Shown here one piece after another: positions 57,501-64,000 of a DNA stretch of 64,000 nucleotides (position 1 is the first letter of the stretch; each line of letters begins with the position of its first letter). The stretch is taken from NCBI GenBank assembly GCA_050908895.1, contig CP171222.1, positions 1,364,001 through 1,428,000 of the forward strand. Direction: 5' to 3'. This stretch comes from S5-A14a sp050908895. GTDB lineage: Bacteria > Bacillota > Clostridia > Peptostreptococcales > Anaerovoracaceae. The notes under the pieces are model-generated. The model made no database searches. It saw only the letters and a program-made list of their open reading frames with translations, and was not told where the DNA came from. Both the position numbers and the translations under genes were made by a program.

Positions 57501-58514
57501 TTATAGTAGTATAATACCGTTTTCTTTACATTCAACAATCATATCTTCCGGCCAAACAGATGCTTGAACTTCCCCAATATGAGCTTTCCTTAAGAAAAAC
57601 ATACATAATCTGCTCTGTCCTATTCCACCTCCAATAGAATAAGGAAGTTCATCTGCCAAAATAGCCTTATGAAAACTCTGCACTTTTCTTTCAAGATTTC
57701 CCGCTTCTGAAAGTTGCCTCTCCATCGCCTCAGCATCAACTCTAATTCCCATAGATGAAATTTCAAAGGCTGTACCAAGTAACTCATTCCACAAAATAAT
57801 ATCTCCGTTGAGATTCCAATCATCATAGTCGGGAGATCTGCCGTCGTGCTTTTCTCCGGATTTCAACTTACCACCAATGCCTTGAATGAAAACCGCTCCC
57901 TTTTCCTTGACTATTTTGTGCTCCCTTTCATTAGGAGAAAGCTCCGGGTATATATCCTCAAGCTCTTGAGAGGTTATTATAAAAATATCATTAGGCAAAT
58001 AAGTCCTTATATTTCTGTAAAGTCTATTTACATAATCTCCCAGATTTTTTATAGAGTTGTAAATCGTGTTTACCGTTTCATGGAGATACTCTTCGGTTCT
58101 CTGATCTTTGGTTATAACTTTCTCCCAATCCCACTGATCCACGTATACGGAATGTAGATTATCGAGATCCTCATCACGTCTTATGGCATTCATATCTGTG
58201 TATATTCCCTTGCCGACTGGGATTCCATACTTGCCCAGAGCCATACGTTTCCACTTAGCTAGAGATTGTACTATTTCCACTTCCTGCTCATCCATTCCTT
58301 TTAATGAGAAAACAACTCGTCTTTCAAATCCATTTAGGTTGTCATTAAGACCGGTTTCAGGCTGAACAAATAGAGGTGCTGACACACGTCTAAGTTGTAA
58401 TCCATAAGCCAACTCCTGCTGGAAATAGTCTTTAATTTTCTTGATTGCTCTTTGAGTGTTAAGTTGATCAAGAATTGGATCATATCTTTCAGGTACTAAC
58501 AATCTGTTACTCAT
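57501..58514 (-). CDS. asnA: Aspartate-ammonia ligase
   Basis: AsnA makes asparagine from aspartate, ammonia and ATP. It is related to class II tRNA synthetases. Family segments MNAIRRDEDLDNLHSVYVDQ, IQGIGGKL and GGGIGQSRLCMFFL are clear, and 337 residues is the usual length. It follows queH by 37 bases on the same strand and precedes priA by 57 bases. Confidence 0.96.
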   Translation of the reverse strand: MSNRLLVPERYDPILDQLNTQRAIKKIKDYFQQELAYGLQLRRVSAPLFVQPETGLNDNLNGFERRVVFSLKGMDEQEVEIVQSLAKWKRMALGKYGIPVGKGIYTDMNAIRRDEDLDNLHSVYVDQWDWEKVITKDQRTEEYLHETVNTIYNSIKNLGDYVNRLYRNIRTYLPNDIFIITSQELEDIYPELSPNEREHKIVKEKGAVFIQGIGGKLKSGEKHDGRSPDYDDWNLNGDIILWNELLGTAFEISSMGIRVDAEAMERQLSEAGNLERKVQSFHKAILADELPYSIGGGIGQSRLCMFFLRKAHIGEVQASVWPEDMIVECKENGIILL

Positions 58515-58551
58515 ATTTACTCTTTATTCTTCCTTTCAAGTTTATCTTGTC

Positions 58552-59220
58552 TTAATCATGATCGCGTCGCTTCTTTCCGGCTTTATCTTGGATTGCCTTT
58601 GCGAAGCTACAGCCACAATAATTTTGTCTATACAAATCATATTCTTTTGACATTTCTATGCTTTTTTGAAATCCGGCTTTCTTTTTAAAATCCAAATCTA
58701 GGAATTCCAAATTTTTTCCCCTTGCAATTTCTCTCCCAATAGCTGAAATCATCCGGTAGTTTTTGTGAGGACTTACAGTTAGGGTTGTAGCGAACATAGC
58801 AATACCCATTTCTATGGCTTTATCCGCTGTTTTATCAAGTCTCAATTTAAAACAAATTGGACATCTCATCCCACCCTCCGGTTCTTTCTCCAGACCTTCT
58901 ACAGCAAAATAAAATTTCTCCCTATCATAATCACCTTCAACAAAAGCAATACAGGTTTTATTGAGCTGATTATATTCGTTAATAAATTCTTTCTGGGTAG
59001 CTTTCCTCTTCTCGTATTCTCCCTCATCATCAATATTAGGATTATAAAAATATACCACAATATTGTAATCAGGAACTAACCGTTCTATAACAGATGTACT
59101 ACATGGTCCACAACAAGAATGCAACAAAACAGTTGGCTTGTCTAGCTTCTCTATATTATCAAAGGAAATATACTCATTATTATCTATTATATTAGAGGTT
59201 AAACTATCCCTAGTATTCAC
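58552..59220 (-). CDS. queH: Epoxyqueuosine reductase QueH
   Basis: QueH (DUF208) reduces epoxyqueuosine in tRNA to queuosine, the last pathway step, in organisms without the cobalamin-dependent QueG. The cysteine pairs expected for its metal and Fe-S sites are in SCCGPC (36-40), GMRCPICFKLRLD and NYCGCSFA. The start is GTG at 59220 behind AGGTGA. With tgt and queA in this window it completes the back end of the pathway. Confidence 0.93.
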   Translation of the reverse strand: MNTRDSLTSNIIDNNEYISFDNIEKLDKPTVLLHSCCGPCSTSVIERLVPDYNIVVYFYNPNIDDEGEYEKRKATQKEFINEYNQLNKTCIAFVEGDYDREKFYFAVEGLEKEPEGGMRCPICFKLRLDKTADKAIEMGIAMFATTLTVSPHKNYRMISAIGREIARGKNLEFLDLDFKKKAGFQKSIEMSKEYDLYRQNYCGCSFAKAIQDKAGKKRRDHD

Positions 59221-59408
59221 AAAATCACCTTTCCTAAAAACCAGTTTTAATATAACATATAAAAGTACACACTAATTATACCACAACCCCCCTTGGCTTT
59301 AAAGATTATAAATGTTATCATTGCCAGTAGAACTCAAAAAAATTATTAAAAATTCACGATAGAATTTTAACGCAAATCAGCATTGAATTATACAGAAAAG
59401 AGGATATA

Positions 59409-60341
59409 TTGATAATAGAAAATTTTAAAGGTATGAAAGAAGCTCCCATAAATACTGTGAGCAATTATTTAAAAAATAAATTTAACAGCAAAACCGTCAA
59501 GCTCTCCATTGACGGCGGATTTACTTGTCCAAACAGAGACGGTAGCAAGGGATATGGTGGATGTATTTTTTGTTCTGAATCCGGTAGCGGTGATATGGCA
59601 ACAGCCGGAGACAATATTACAGAAGTCATAGACAAACAGATTAGTCTTTTATCAGATAAATGGCCAAATGCCTCTTATCTAGCATATTTTCAAAACCACA
59701 CAAATACCTATGCCCCTGTGAGTATTTTGTCGAAAAAATTCAATGAATCCCTTTCAGATTCTAGGATTAAAGGGCTCGTCATCAGCACTCGTCCGGACTG
59801 TATAGATGACGATGTACTGGAACTTCTTGAGAATTTTAATAAGAAGACTTTTCTTTGGATTGAACTGGGGCTTCAAACGATGCATGAGAAAACAGAAAAA
59901 TTTATTAATCGCTGTTATGATTTGGCAGTCTATGACGACGCCATAAATCGTCTAAATTCCGCGGATATTAAGGTGGTTACTCATCTAATTCTTGGACTTC
60001 CCGGAGAAACAAAGAAAGATATGATCGAATCAGTTAAGTATGTGTGTGCACAAAATACCTGGGGGCTCAAACTTCATCTTCTAAATGTGGTTAAGGGCAG
60101 TCCATTAGCTTTGACTCACAGCAATTACAAGCCTTTTGAGACTTTAGATGAATATGTGAATTTTGTATGTGATCTTCTTGAAATTATACCAAAAGATATA
60201 ATCATTCACAGAATGACCGGAGATGCTCCAAGAAAAACCTTGCTTTCCCCAACCTGGAGCTATCAAAAGAGGACAATCCTCAACGGTATTTATCACGAAA
60301 TGGCAAAACGAAGTAGCACTCAAGGATGCAAGTTGAAATGA
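59409..60341 (+). CDS. Radical SAM protein, TIGR01212/YtqA family
   Basis: This 310-residue protein has the atypical radical SAM cysteine motif of the family, C-x14-C-x2-C, in TCPNRDGSKGYGGCIFC near residues 38-54. Further conserved parts are STRPDCIDDDVLELL and LGLPGETKKDMIESV in the TIM-barrel core. Function is not firmly known; relatives are thought to modify RNA. The TTG at 59409 with GAGG just upstream is the likely start, giving the IIENFKGMKEAPIN N-terminus; an ATG at 59433 is poorly placed. A promoter TTTAAC-17-TATACA lies just upstream. Confidence 0.88.
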   Translation: MIIENFKGMKEAPINTVSNYLKNKFNSKTVKLSIDGGFTCPNRDGSKGYGGCIFCSESGSGDMATAGDNITEVIDKQISLLSDKWPNASYLAYFQNHTNTYAPVSILSKKFNESLSDSRIKGLVISTRPDCIDDDVLELLENFNKKTFLWIELGLQTMHEKTEKFINRCYDLAVYDDAINRLNSADIKVVTHLILGLPGETKKDMIESVKYVCAQNTWGLKLHLLNVVKGSPLALTHSNYKPFETLDEYVNFVCDLLEIIPKDIIIHRMTGDAPRKTLLSPTWSYQKRTILNGIYHEMAKRSSTQGCKLK

Positions 60342-60400
60342 ACTATCGCTCAATTATGTAAATGGGGAAACAAATTTGAAATTATATTCCCATAAACCGC

Positions 60401-60437
60401 AGCAGGTTATTGACATATGTCAATAACCTGCTATAAT
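60401..60437 (+). promoter_or_regulatory. Perfect 32-bp palindrome overlapping the DUF134-NifX promoter
   Basis: The left arm AGCAGGTTATTGACAT (60401-60416) is followed directly by its exact reverse complement (60417-60432). The arm contains a consensus minus-35 TTGACA (60410-60415). TATAAT (60432-60437) follows after a 16-base spacer. A dimeric repressor or activator bound here would control the gene at 60508. The inner TTGAC-N4-GTCAA resembles FNR/CRP-family half-sites, but the regulator is not identified. Confidence 0.75.
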
Positions 60438-60507
60438 TAAAGCATAAGTTATAGCTGACTATGATAAATATTATAAGGAGATTTTGTATTTTACAATCTA
60501 AAAAATT

Positions 60508-61278
60508 ATGGCTAGACCTCAGAAATTTAGAGAAGTTGGATCCATGCCAAACAGCGATGGCTTATACCCCATGGGCTACAATAATGATGCAATGAAAAAT
60601 AAGATTGTTTTGTCTATAGAAGAATATGAAGTCTTAAGACTTATTGATTATTTAGGACTTACACAAAATCAGTGTGCGGATTCCATGAGAGTCTCCAGAT
60701 CTACTATAGCAAATATTTACGAAAAAGCTAGATTTAAACTTGCAGATGCGCTTATTAATGAAAAGCCGCTTTTAATTGGTGGTGGTAACTACGTCATCTC
60801 AAGAGAAAATATTAAAATTGCTAAATATACGGAGGTTAAAAAAATGAAAATTGCAACAACTTATGAAAACGGCAAAATTTACCAGCACTTTGGTCACACA
60901 AAGCAATTTAAAATTTACGAAGTTGAAAATAAGGAGATAAAATCAACTGAAATTTTAAATACTGCGGGTAGCGGTCATGGTGCCCTAGCAGGATTTCTCA
61001 AGGAAGCAGGAGTAGAGATTTTAATTTGTGGTGGAATTGGCGGAGGTGCTAAGTCTGCTCTTTCAGAAGCAGGAATCAAACTTTATGGCGGAGTAACCGG
61101 AATGTCCGATTCAGCCGTGGAATCCCTTCTAAAGGATACCTTAGAGTATAATGCTAATGTGACATGTTCTCATCATTCAGATGGTCACCACAGCTGTGGA
61201 AATCACGGTTCCGGTGAAGGTCATCACAATTGCGGCCATCACTCTTCTGAAGGCAAACATCATCACTGCAAAAAATAG
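60508..61278 (+). CDS. DUF134 HTH domain fused to a NifX/NifB-like domain with His-rich tail
   Basis: Residues 1-105 are a DUF134 helix-turn-helix protein (MARPQKFREVG, SIEEYEVLRLIDYLGLTQ, VSRSTIANIYEKAR). From Met113 a dinitrogenase iron-molybdenum-cofactor-binding fold begins (KIATTYENGKIYQHFGHT, ICGGIGGGAKSAL). The last 35 residues are almost only His, Cys, Gly and Ser and probably bind metal. The ATG at 60508 has no near Shine-Dalgarno site; AAGGAG lies 27 bases upstream, before a five-codon frame that stops at 60501. An internal ATG at 60844 has GGAGG eight bases upstream and could make the NifX part alone. No nitrogenase genes are seen. Confidence 0.85.
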   Translation: MARPQKFREVGSMPNSDGLYPMGYNNDAMKNKIVLSIEEYEVLRLIDYLGLTQNQCADSMRVSRSTIANIYEKARFKLADALINEKPLLIGGGNYVISRENIKIAKYTEVKKMKIATTYENGKIYQHFGHTKQFKIYEVENKEIKSTEILNTAGSGHGALAGFLKEAGVEILICGGIGGGAKSALSEAGIKLYGGVTGMSDSAVESLLKDTLEYNANVTCSHHSDGHHSCGNHGSGEGHHNCGHHSSEGKHHHCKK

Positions 61279-61337
61279 TCTTCCAATTACGCTTACATTT
61301 TCTTTTTTCACCAAGTGTCAAATTTCATATACTATGC

Positions 61338-61384
61338 AAATAAACCATCCTGACCGAACAAATCGGTTAGAATGGTTTATTTTT
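61338..61384. terminator. Bidirectional terminator, DUF134-NifX gene / hypA
   Basis: AAATAAACCAT on the left pairs with ATGGTTTATTT on the right, and ACCGA with TCGGT inside, interrupted by a small bulge. T's follow on the plus strand and A's precede, so it serves both convergent genes. Confidence 0.8.
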
Positions 61385-61401
61385 CTCTTTTATTCAGCTT
61401 T

Positions 61402-61746
61402 TTACTCTGCTTCTATTTCTTTAATCATAAATTCAGTGCCTTGAAGTAGCCAAGTATTCTCACTACCACAGACAGGGCATTTTTTACCATGCTCAACAGT
61501 TGGATAATCTCCACCGCAGCCATCGCAATGAGTTATTGCATCTATTTTCTCTATTTCCAGCTCAGCTCCCTTGAAAAGCTCCTCTTTATCCGCTGCCCAT
61601 CTAAAACAATCGGTTAAATAGGATGGAATTATCGTAGAAACCTCACCTAGCTGAAGAGTGACCTTATTTACTTTTTTTACATTATTCTCAGCAGCCACTT
61701 CTTTCAGATCATCCAGTATATGAAATACAACTCCCAGTTCATGCAT
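61402..61746 (-). CDS. hypA: Hydrogenase maturation nickel metallochaperone HypA
   Basis: HypA delivers nickel to [NiFe] hydrogenase or urease precursors. The nickel-binding N-terminus MHELG and the zinc site with Cys74, 77, 90 and 93 (CDGC, CPVC) are complete in 114 residues. The start is three bases after the stop of the large oxidoreductase, so the two are coupled. No hydrogenase structural or other hyp gene is in the window. Confidence 0.93.
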   Translation of the reverse strand: MHELGVVFHILDDLKEVAAENNVKKVNKVTLQLGEVSTIIPSYLTDCFRWAADKEELFKGAELEIEKIDAITHCDGCGGDYPTVEHGKKCPVCGSENTWLLQGTEFMIKEIEAE

Positions 61747-61749
61747 GTC

Positions 61750-64000
61750 CTACTTCTTTCCCTTAAACTTTATGTTAATAGCCTGTTTTGCTGCGTATGG
61801 CAAAATATACTTCAGCTTATCTTCTGCCACTCTCATATTAGAGCAATCCGGATTATCCCTATACAAATGGATAGCATCAAACTCACATTTTGTAGTACAT
61901 ACACCACATCCAATGCACTTATTCTCATCTACGATGGAAGCTCCACAAGATAGACACCTTGATGTTTCTGTTTTTACCTGCTCCTCTGTAAGCGTCAAAT
62001 TAGCATCTCTGAAAGATTTTTTTAAATCTATTTTAGAATTCATTCCATGTTTCTGTCTTCCGGCAGTGTCATAACTCATTATTGAAATATCCTCTTTATC
62101 AAGAGACTTAAACTCATAGCGATTTCTTCCTATTGTAAGGGATGAATGCGGCTGTACAAATCTATGAATCGAGATAGCTCCCTGTTTACCGGCCGCTATA
62201 GCATTAATAGCAAAACTTGGACCTGTGTAAACGTCTCCACCGACAAAAATGTCTTTCTCACTAGTCTGATATGTTACCTCATCTGCAACCGGACTCTGTC
62301 CTCTTACGAATTCCACATTGGTACTATCCAGAAGATTTCCCCATATAATTGACTGACCAACGGACAGGAATAAATGTCTGCACGGTACTGTAATGGTGTT
62401 ATCCTCATCGAAAACCGGAGCAAATCTTTTGTTACCATCAAATACTTGTAAACATTTTTTCATCACTATTCCTGATACACAACCGTCTTTTACGAGAATT
62501 TCTTTAGGGCCCCAACCTGGATTTATTTCAATGCCTTCCCCTGTCGCTTCCAGGATTTCTTCTTCACCGGCAGGCATCTCTTCACGGTTCTCTAAACAAA
62601 ACAGCTTTATATCCGTGGTGTCTTCTCCACATCTAGCTGCTGATCGAGCCACATCAATTGCAACGTTTCCACCTCCGATGACCACAACATCACCTTTAAT
62701 ATCAAAAGATTCTTCCTTTCCAACCTGACGAAGAAAATCAACAGCGGTCATTACTCCCTCAGCATCCTCGCCTTCTATACCTAGTTTTCTTCCACCTTGG
62801 CATCCAATAGCAAGATAAAATGCTTTGTAGCCCTCTTTTCTCAGGTCATCTAGGGTTATATCCTTGCCAACTTCAATACCGGTTTTGATGGTTACACCCA
62901 TTTCCTTAATAATGTCGATTTCTGCCATAATCACGTTTTTTTCCAGCTTGAAGCTTGGTATTCCGTAGGTTAACATTCCACCCGGCTTTTCCCTCTTCTC
63001 AAAGATTGTTGGGGAATATCCCATTTCTGCCAAGTAGAAAGCACAACTTAAGCCCGCCGGACCTGCACCGATTACTGCTATTTTTTCATCAAAATATCCT
63101 CTTACGGCCGGCACTACTTTTTTAGGAATATATCTAGTTTCCTTGTTAAGATCCTGATCTGCGATAAATTTTTTCACTTCGTCTATTGCAACAGGCTTGT
63201 CTATAGTTCCTCTTGTACACTGATCTTCGCAAGCACGGTTACATATTCTTCCACAAACTGCCGGTAGTGGATTGTTCTTTTTAATCAGTGCCAGGGCATC
63301 CTGATAGCGGCCTTGGGATGCCATGTTTAGATAACCTTGTACTGCAATATGAGCCGGACAAGCAGTTTTGCATGGTGCTGTACCTGTCTCATAGCAGTTG
63401 ATTCTATTATTATCGCGGTAATTCTCGTCCCACATTTCTTTCCCCCACTTCTTATCACTTGGAAGAATTTGTTTAGGATAGGTTACTTCACTACCGTCTT
63501 TTTTACATAGTTTCTGACCAAGTTTAACAGCTCCTGCAGGGCAATATTCAACGCATCTTCCACAGGCAACACAGTTTTCCTTTTTAACCCTTGCCACATA
63601 TGCAGACCGTGACATGTTCGGTGTATTGAAAAGCTGAGAGGTTCTAAGAGCATAGCAAACATTAACATTGCAGTTACAGATTGCAAAGATTTTTTCTTCT
63701 CCATCTATGTTGGTAATCTGATGGACGAAACCGTTATCTTCTGCTTTTTTAAAGATTTCTAAAGCTTCTTCTTTGTCAATATATCTCCCACCTTTTTGGG
63801 TTTCTACTACATAGTCGGCCATGTCTCCTACTGCTATGCACCAATCATGAAAATCATCGGCACAACCTTCATCATAGGTTCTTCTTGACATTCTGCAAGA
63901 ACACGGACTTGCTGCATATTTCCCTTCATACTTTTCTAACCAGTGGGATATGTGCTCAATTGATACAGACTTATCTTCCATGGAAATAGCTTGTTCTACG
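61750..64000 (-). CDS. FAD-dependent, GltD-like iron-sulfur oxidoreductase, partial
   Basis: The visible 743 residues from an internal Met at 63981 continue in frame (VEQAIS upstream) to the window edge, so the true N-terminus is missing. The N-terminal part has cysteines in SPCSCRMSRR, CADDFHDWC and CNCNVNVC. A two-cluster ferredoxin motif CVACGRCVEYC follows near residue 140. Next is a GltD-like module: Fe-S cysteines in CKTACPAH and CGRICNRACEDQC, FAD loop IGAGPAGLS near 303, and NADPH loop IGGGNVAID near 437. A C-terminal CIGCGVCTTKC completes it. It likely moves electrons between NAD(P)H and ferredoxin or a partner protein. The partner is unknown. Confidence 0.88.
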   Translation of the reverse strand, partial: VEQAISMEDKSVSIEHISHWLEKYEGKYAASPCSCRMSRRTYDEGCADDFHDWCIAVGDMADYVVETQKGGRYIDKEEALEIFKKAEDNGFVHQITNIDGEEKIFAICNCNVNVCYALRTSQLFNTPNMSRSAYVARVKKENCVACGRCVEYCPAGAVKLGQKLCKKDGSEVTYPKQILPSDKKWGKEMWDENYRDNNRINCYETGTAPCKTACPAHIAVQGYLNMASQGRYQDALALIKKNNPLPAVCGRICNRACEDQCTRGTIDKPVAIDEVKKFIADQDLNKETRYIPKKVVPAVRGYFDEKIAVIGAGPAGLSCAFYLAEMGYSPTIFEKREKPGGMLTYGIPSFKLEKNVIMAEIDIIKEMGVTIKTGIEVGKDITLDDLRKEGYKAFYLAIGCQGGRKLGIEGEDAEGVMTAVDFLRQVGKEESFDIKGDVVVIGGGNVAIDVARSAARCGEDTTDIKLFCLENREEMPAGEEEILEATGEGIEINPGWGPKEILVKDGCVSGIVMKKCLQVFDGNKRFAPVFDEDNTITVPCRHLFLSVGQSIIWGNLLDSTNVEFVRGQSPVADEVTYQTSEKDIFVGGDVYTGPSFAINAIAAGKQGAISIHRFVQPHSSLTIGRNRYEFKSLDKEDISIMSYDTAGRQKHGMNSKIDLKKSFRDANLTLTEEQVKTETSRCLSCGASIVDENKCIGCGVCTTKCEFDAIHLYRDNPDCSNMRVAEDKLKYILPYAAKQAINIKFKGKK

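Noticed and set aside
60484..60501. Five-codon frame behind AAGGAG before the DUF134-NifX gene
   Set aside because: It is too short to call a gene. It may help coupled translation, so it is mentioned under that gene only.

Overview
The window is a low-GC, gene-dense piece of a strictly anaerobic Firmicute chromosome of class Clostridia. The genus cannot be named from the sequence alone. The evidence is the AT-rich codon use, Shine-Dalgarno sites close to AGGAGG, the gene orders rplS-rbgA-rnhB, ruvC-ruvA-ruvB-queA-tgt, argR-recN and priA-def-fmt-rsmB-prpC-prkC-rsgA-rpe, and a flavin/iron-sulfur redox complex typical of fermentative or acetogenic anaerobes. No phage, insertion sequence, transposon or CRISPR array was seen. 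Almost everything is vertically inherited housekeeping sequence.

Layout. 1-5000 (minus): valS, folC, a GNAT acetyltransferase and a partial ThrE-type exporter. 5144-5884 (plus): a membrane-anchored SGNH hydrolase. 5865-14029 (minus): rplS, then rbgA, rnhB, fhs, an amidohydrolase, folD and a membrane glycerophosphodiesterase. 14251-16949 (plus): a NUDIX hydrolase, a XerD-like protein, a candidate C-rich small RNA and a YprB-like exonuclease. 16997-22554 (minus): an rRNA operon in the order 16S, tRNA-Ile, 23S, 5S, tRNA-Glu, tRNA-Leu, with tandem promoters. 22658-28411 (minus): ruvC, ruvA, ruvB, queA, tgt and rlmCD under a promoter with a LexA-type site. 28748-30825 (plus): argR-recN. 30916-34361: an M18 aminopeptidase diverging from a secreted C69 dipeptidase. 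34483-40268 (minus): a three-gene NuoE/NuoF/NuoG-GltD complex resembling the Sporomusa-type bifurcating transhydrogenase. 40372-44853 (minus): comEC, holA and an EamA transporter. 44973-47858 (plus): a class A PBP. 47940-57443 (minus): priA through rpe. 57501-59220 (minus): queH and asnA. 59409-61278 (plus): a radical SAM protein and a DUF134-NifX fusion. 61402-64000 (minus): a large FAD/Fe-S oxidoreductase, cut by the window edge, and hypA.

How the genes work together. fhs and folD carry formate into the folate one-carbon pool, fmt spends formyl-folate on initiator tRNA, and def removes the formyl group. folC polyglutamylates the cofactor. tgt, queA and queH make up the end of queuosine synthesis. 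The Stn-like complex and the second GltD-like enzyme would balance NADH, NADPH and ferredoxin. prkC, prpC and PBP1A belong to cell-wall growth control.

The most unusual items are: a XerD homologue with three of six catalytic positions replaced, a PriA helicase lacking the whole zinc-binding region, a cysteine-rich insertion in ValRS, a short RNA with four CCCC motifs, a perfect 32-bp palindrome at the promoter of the DUF134-NifX gene together with an internal start in that gene, and the loss of sporulation genes from two places where spore-formers keep them.
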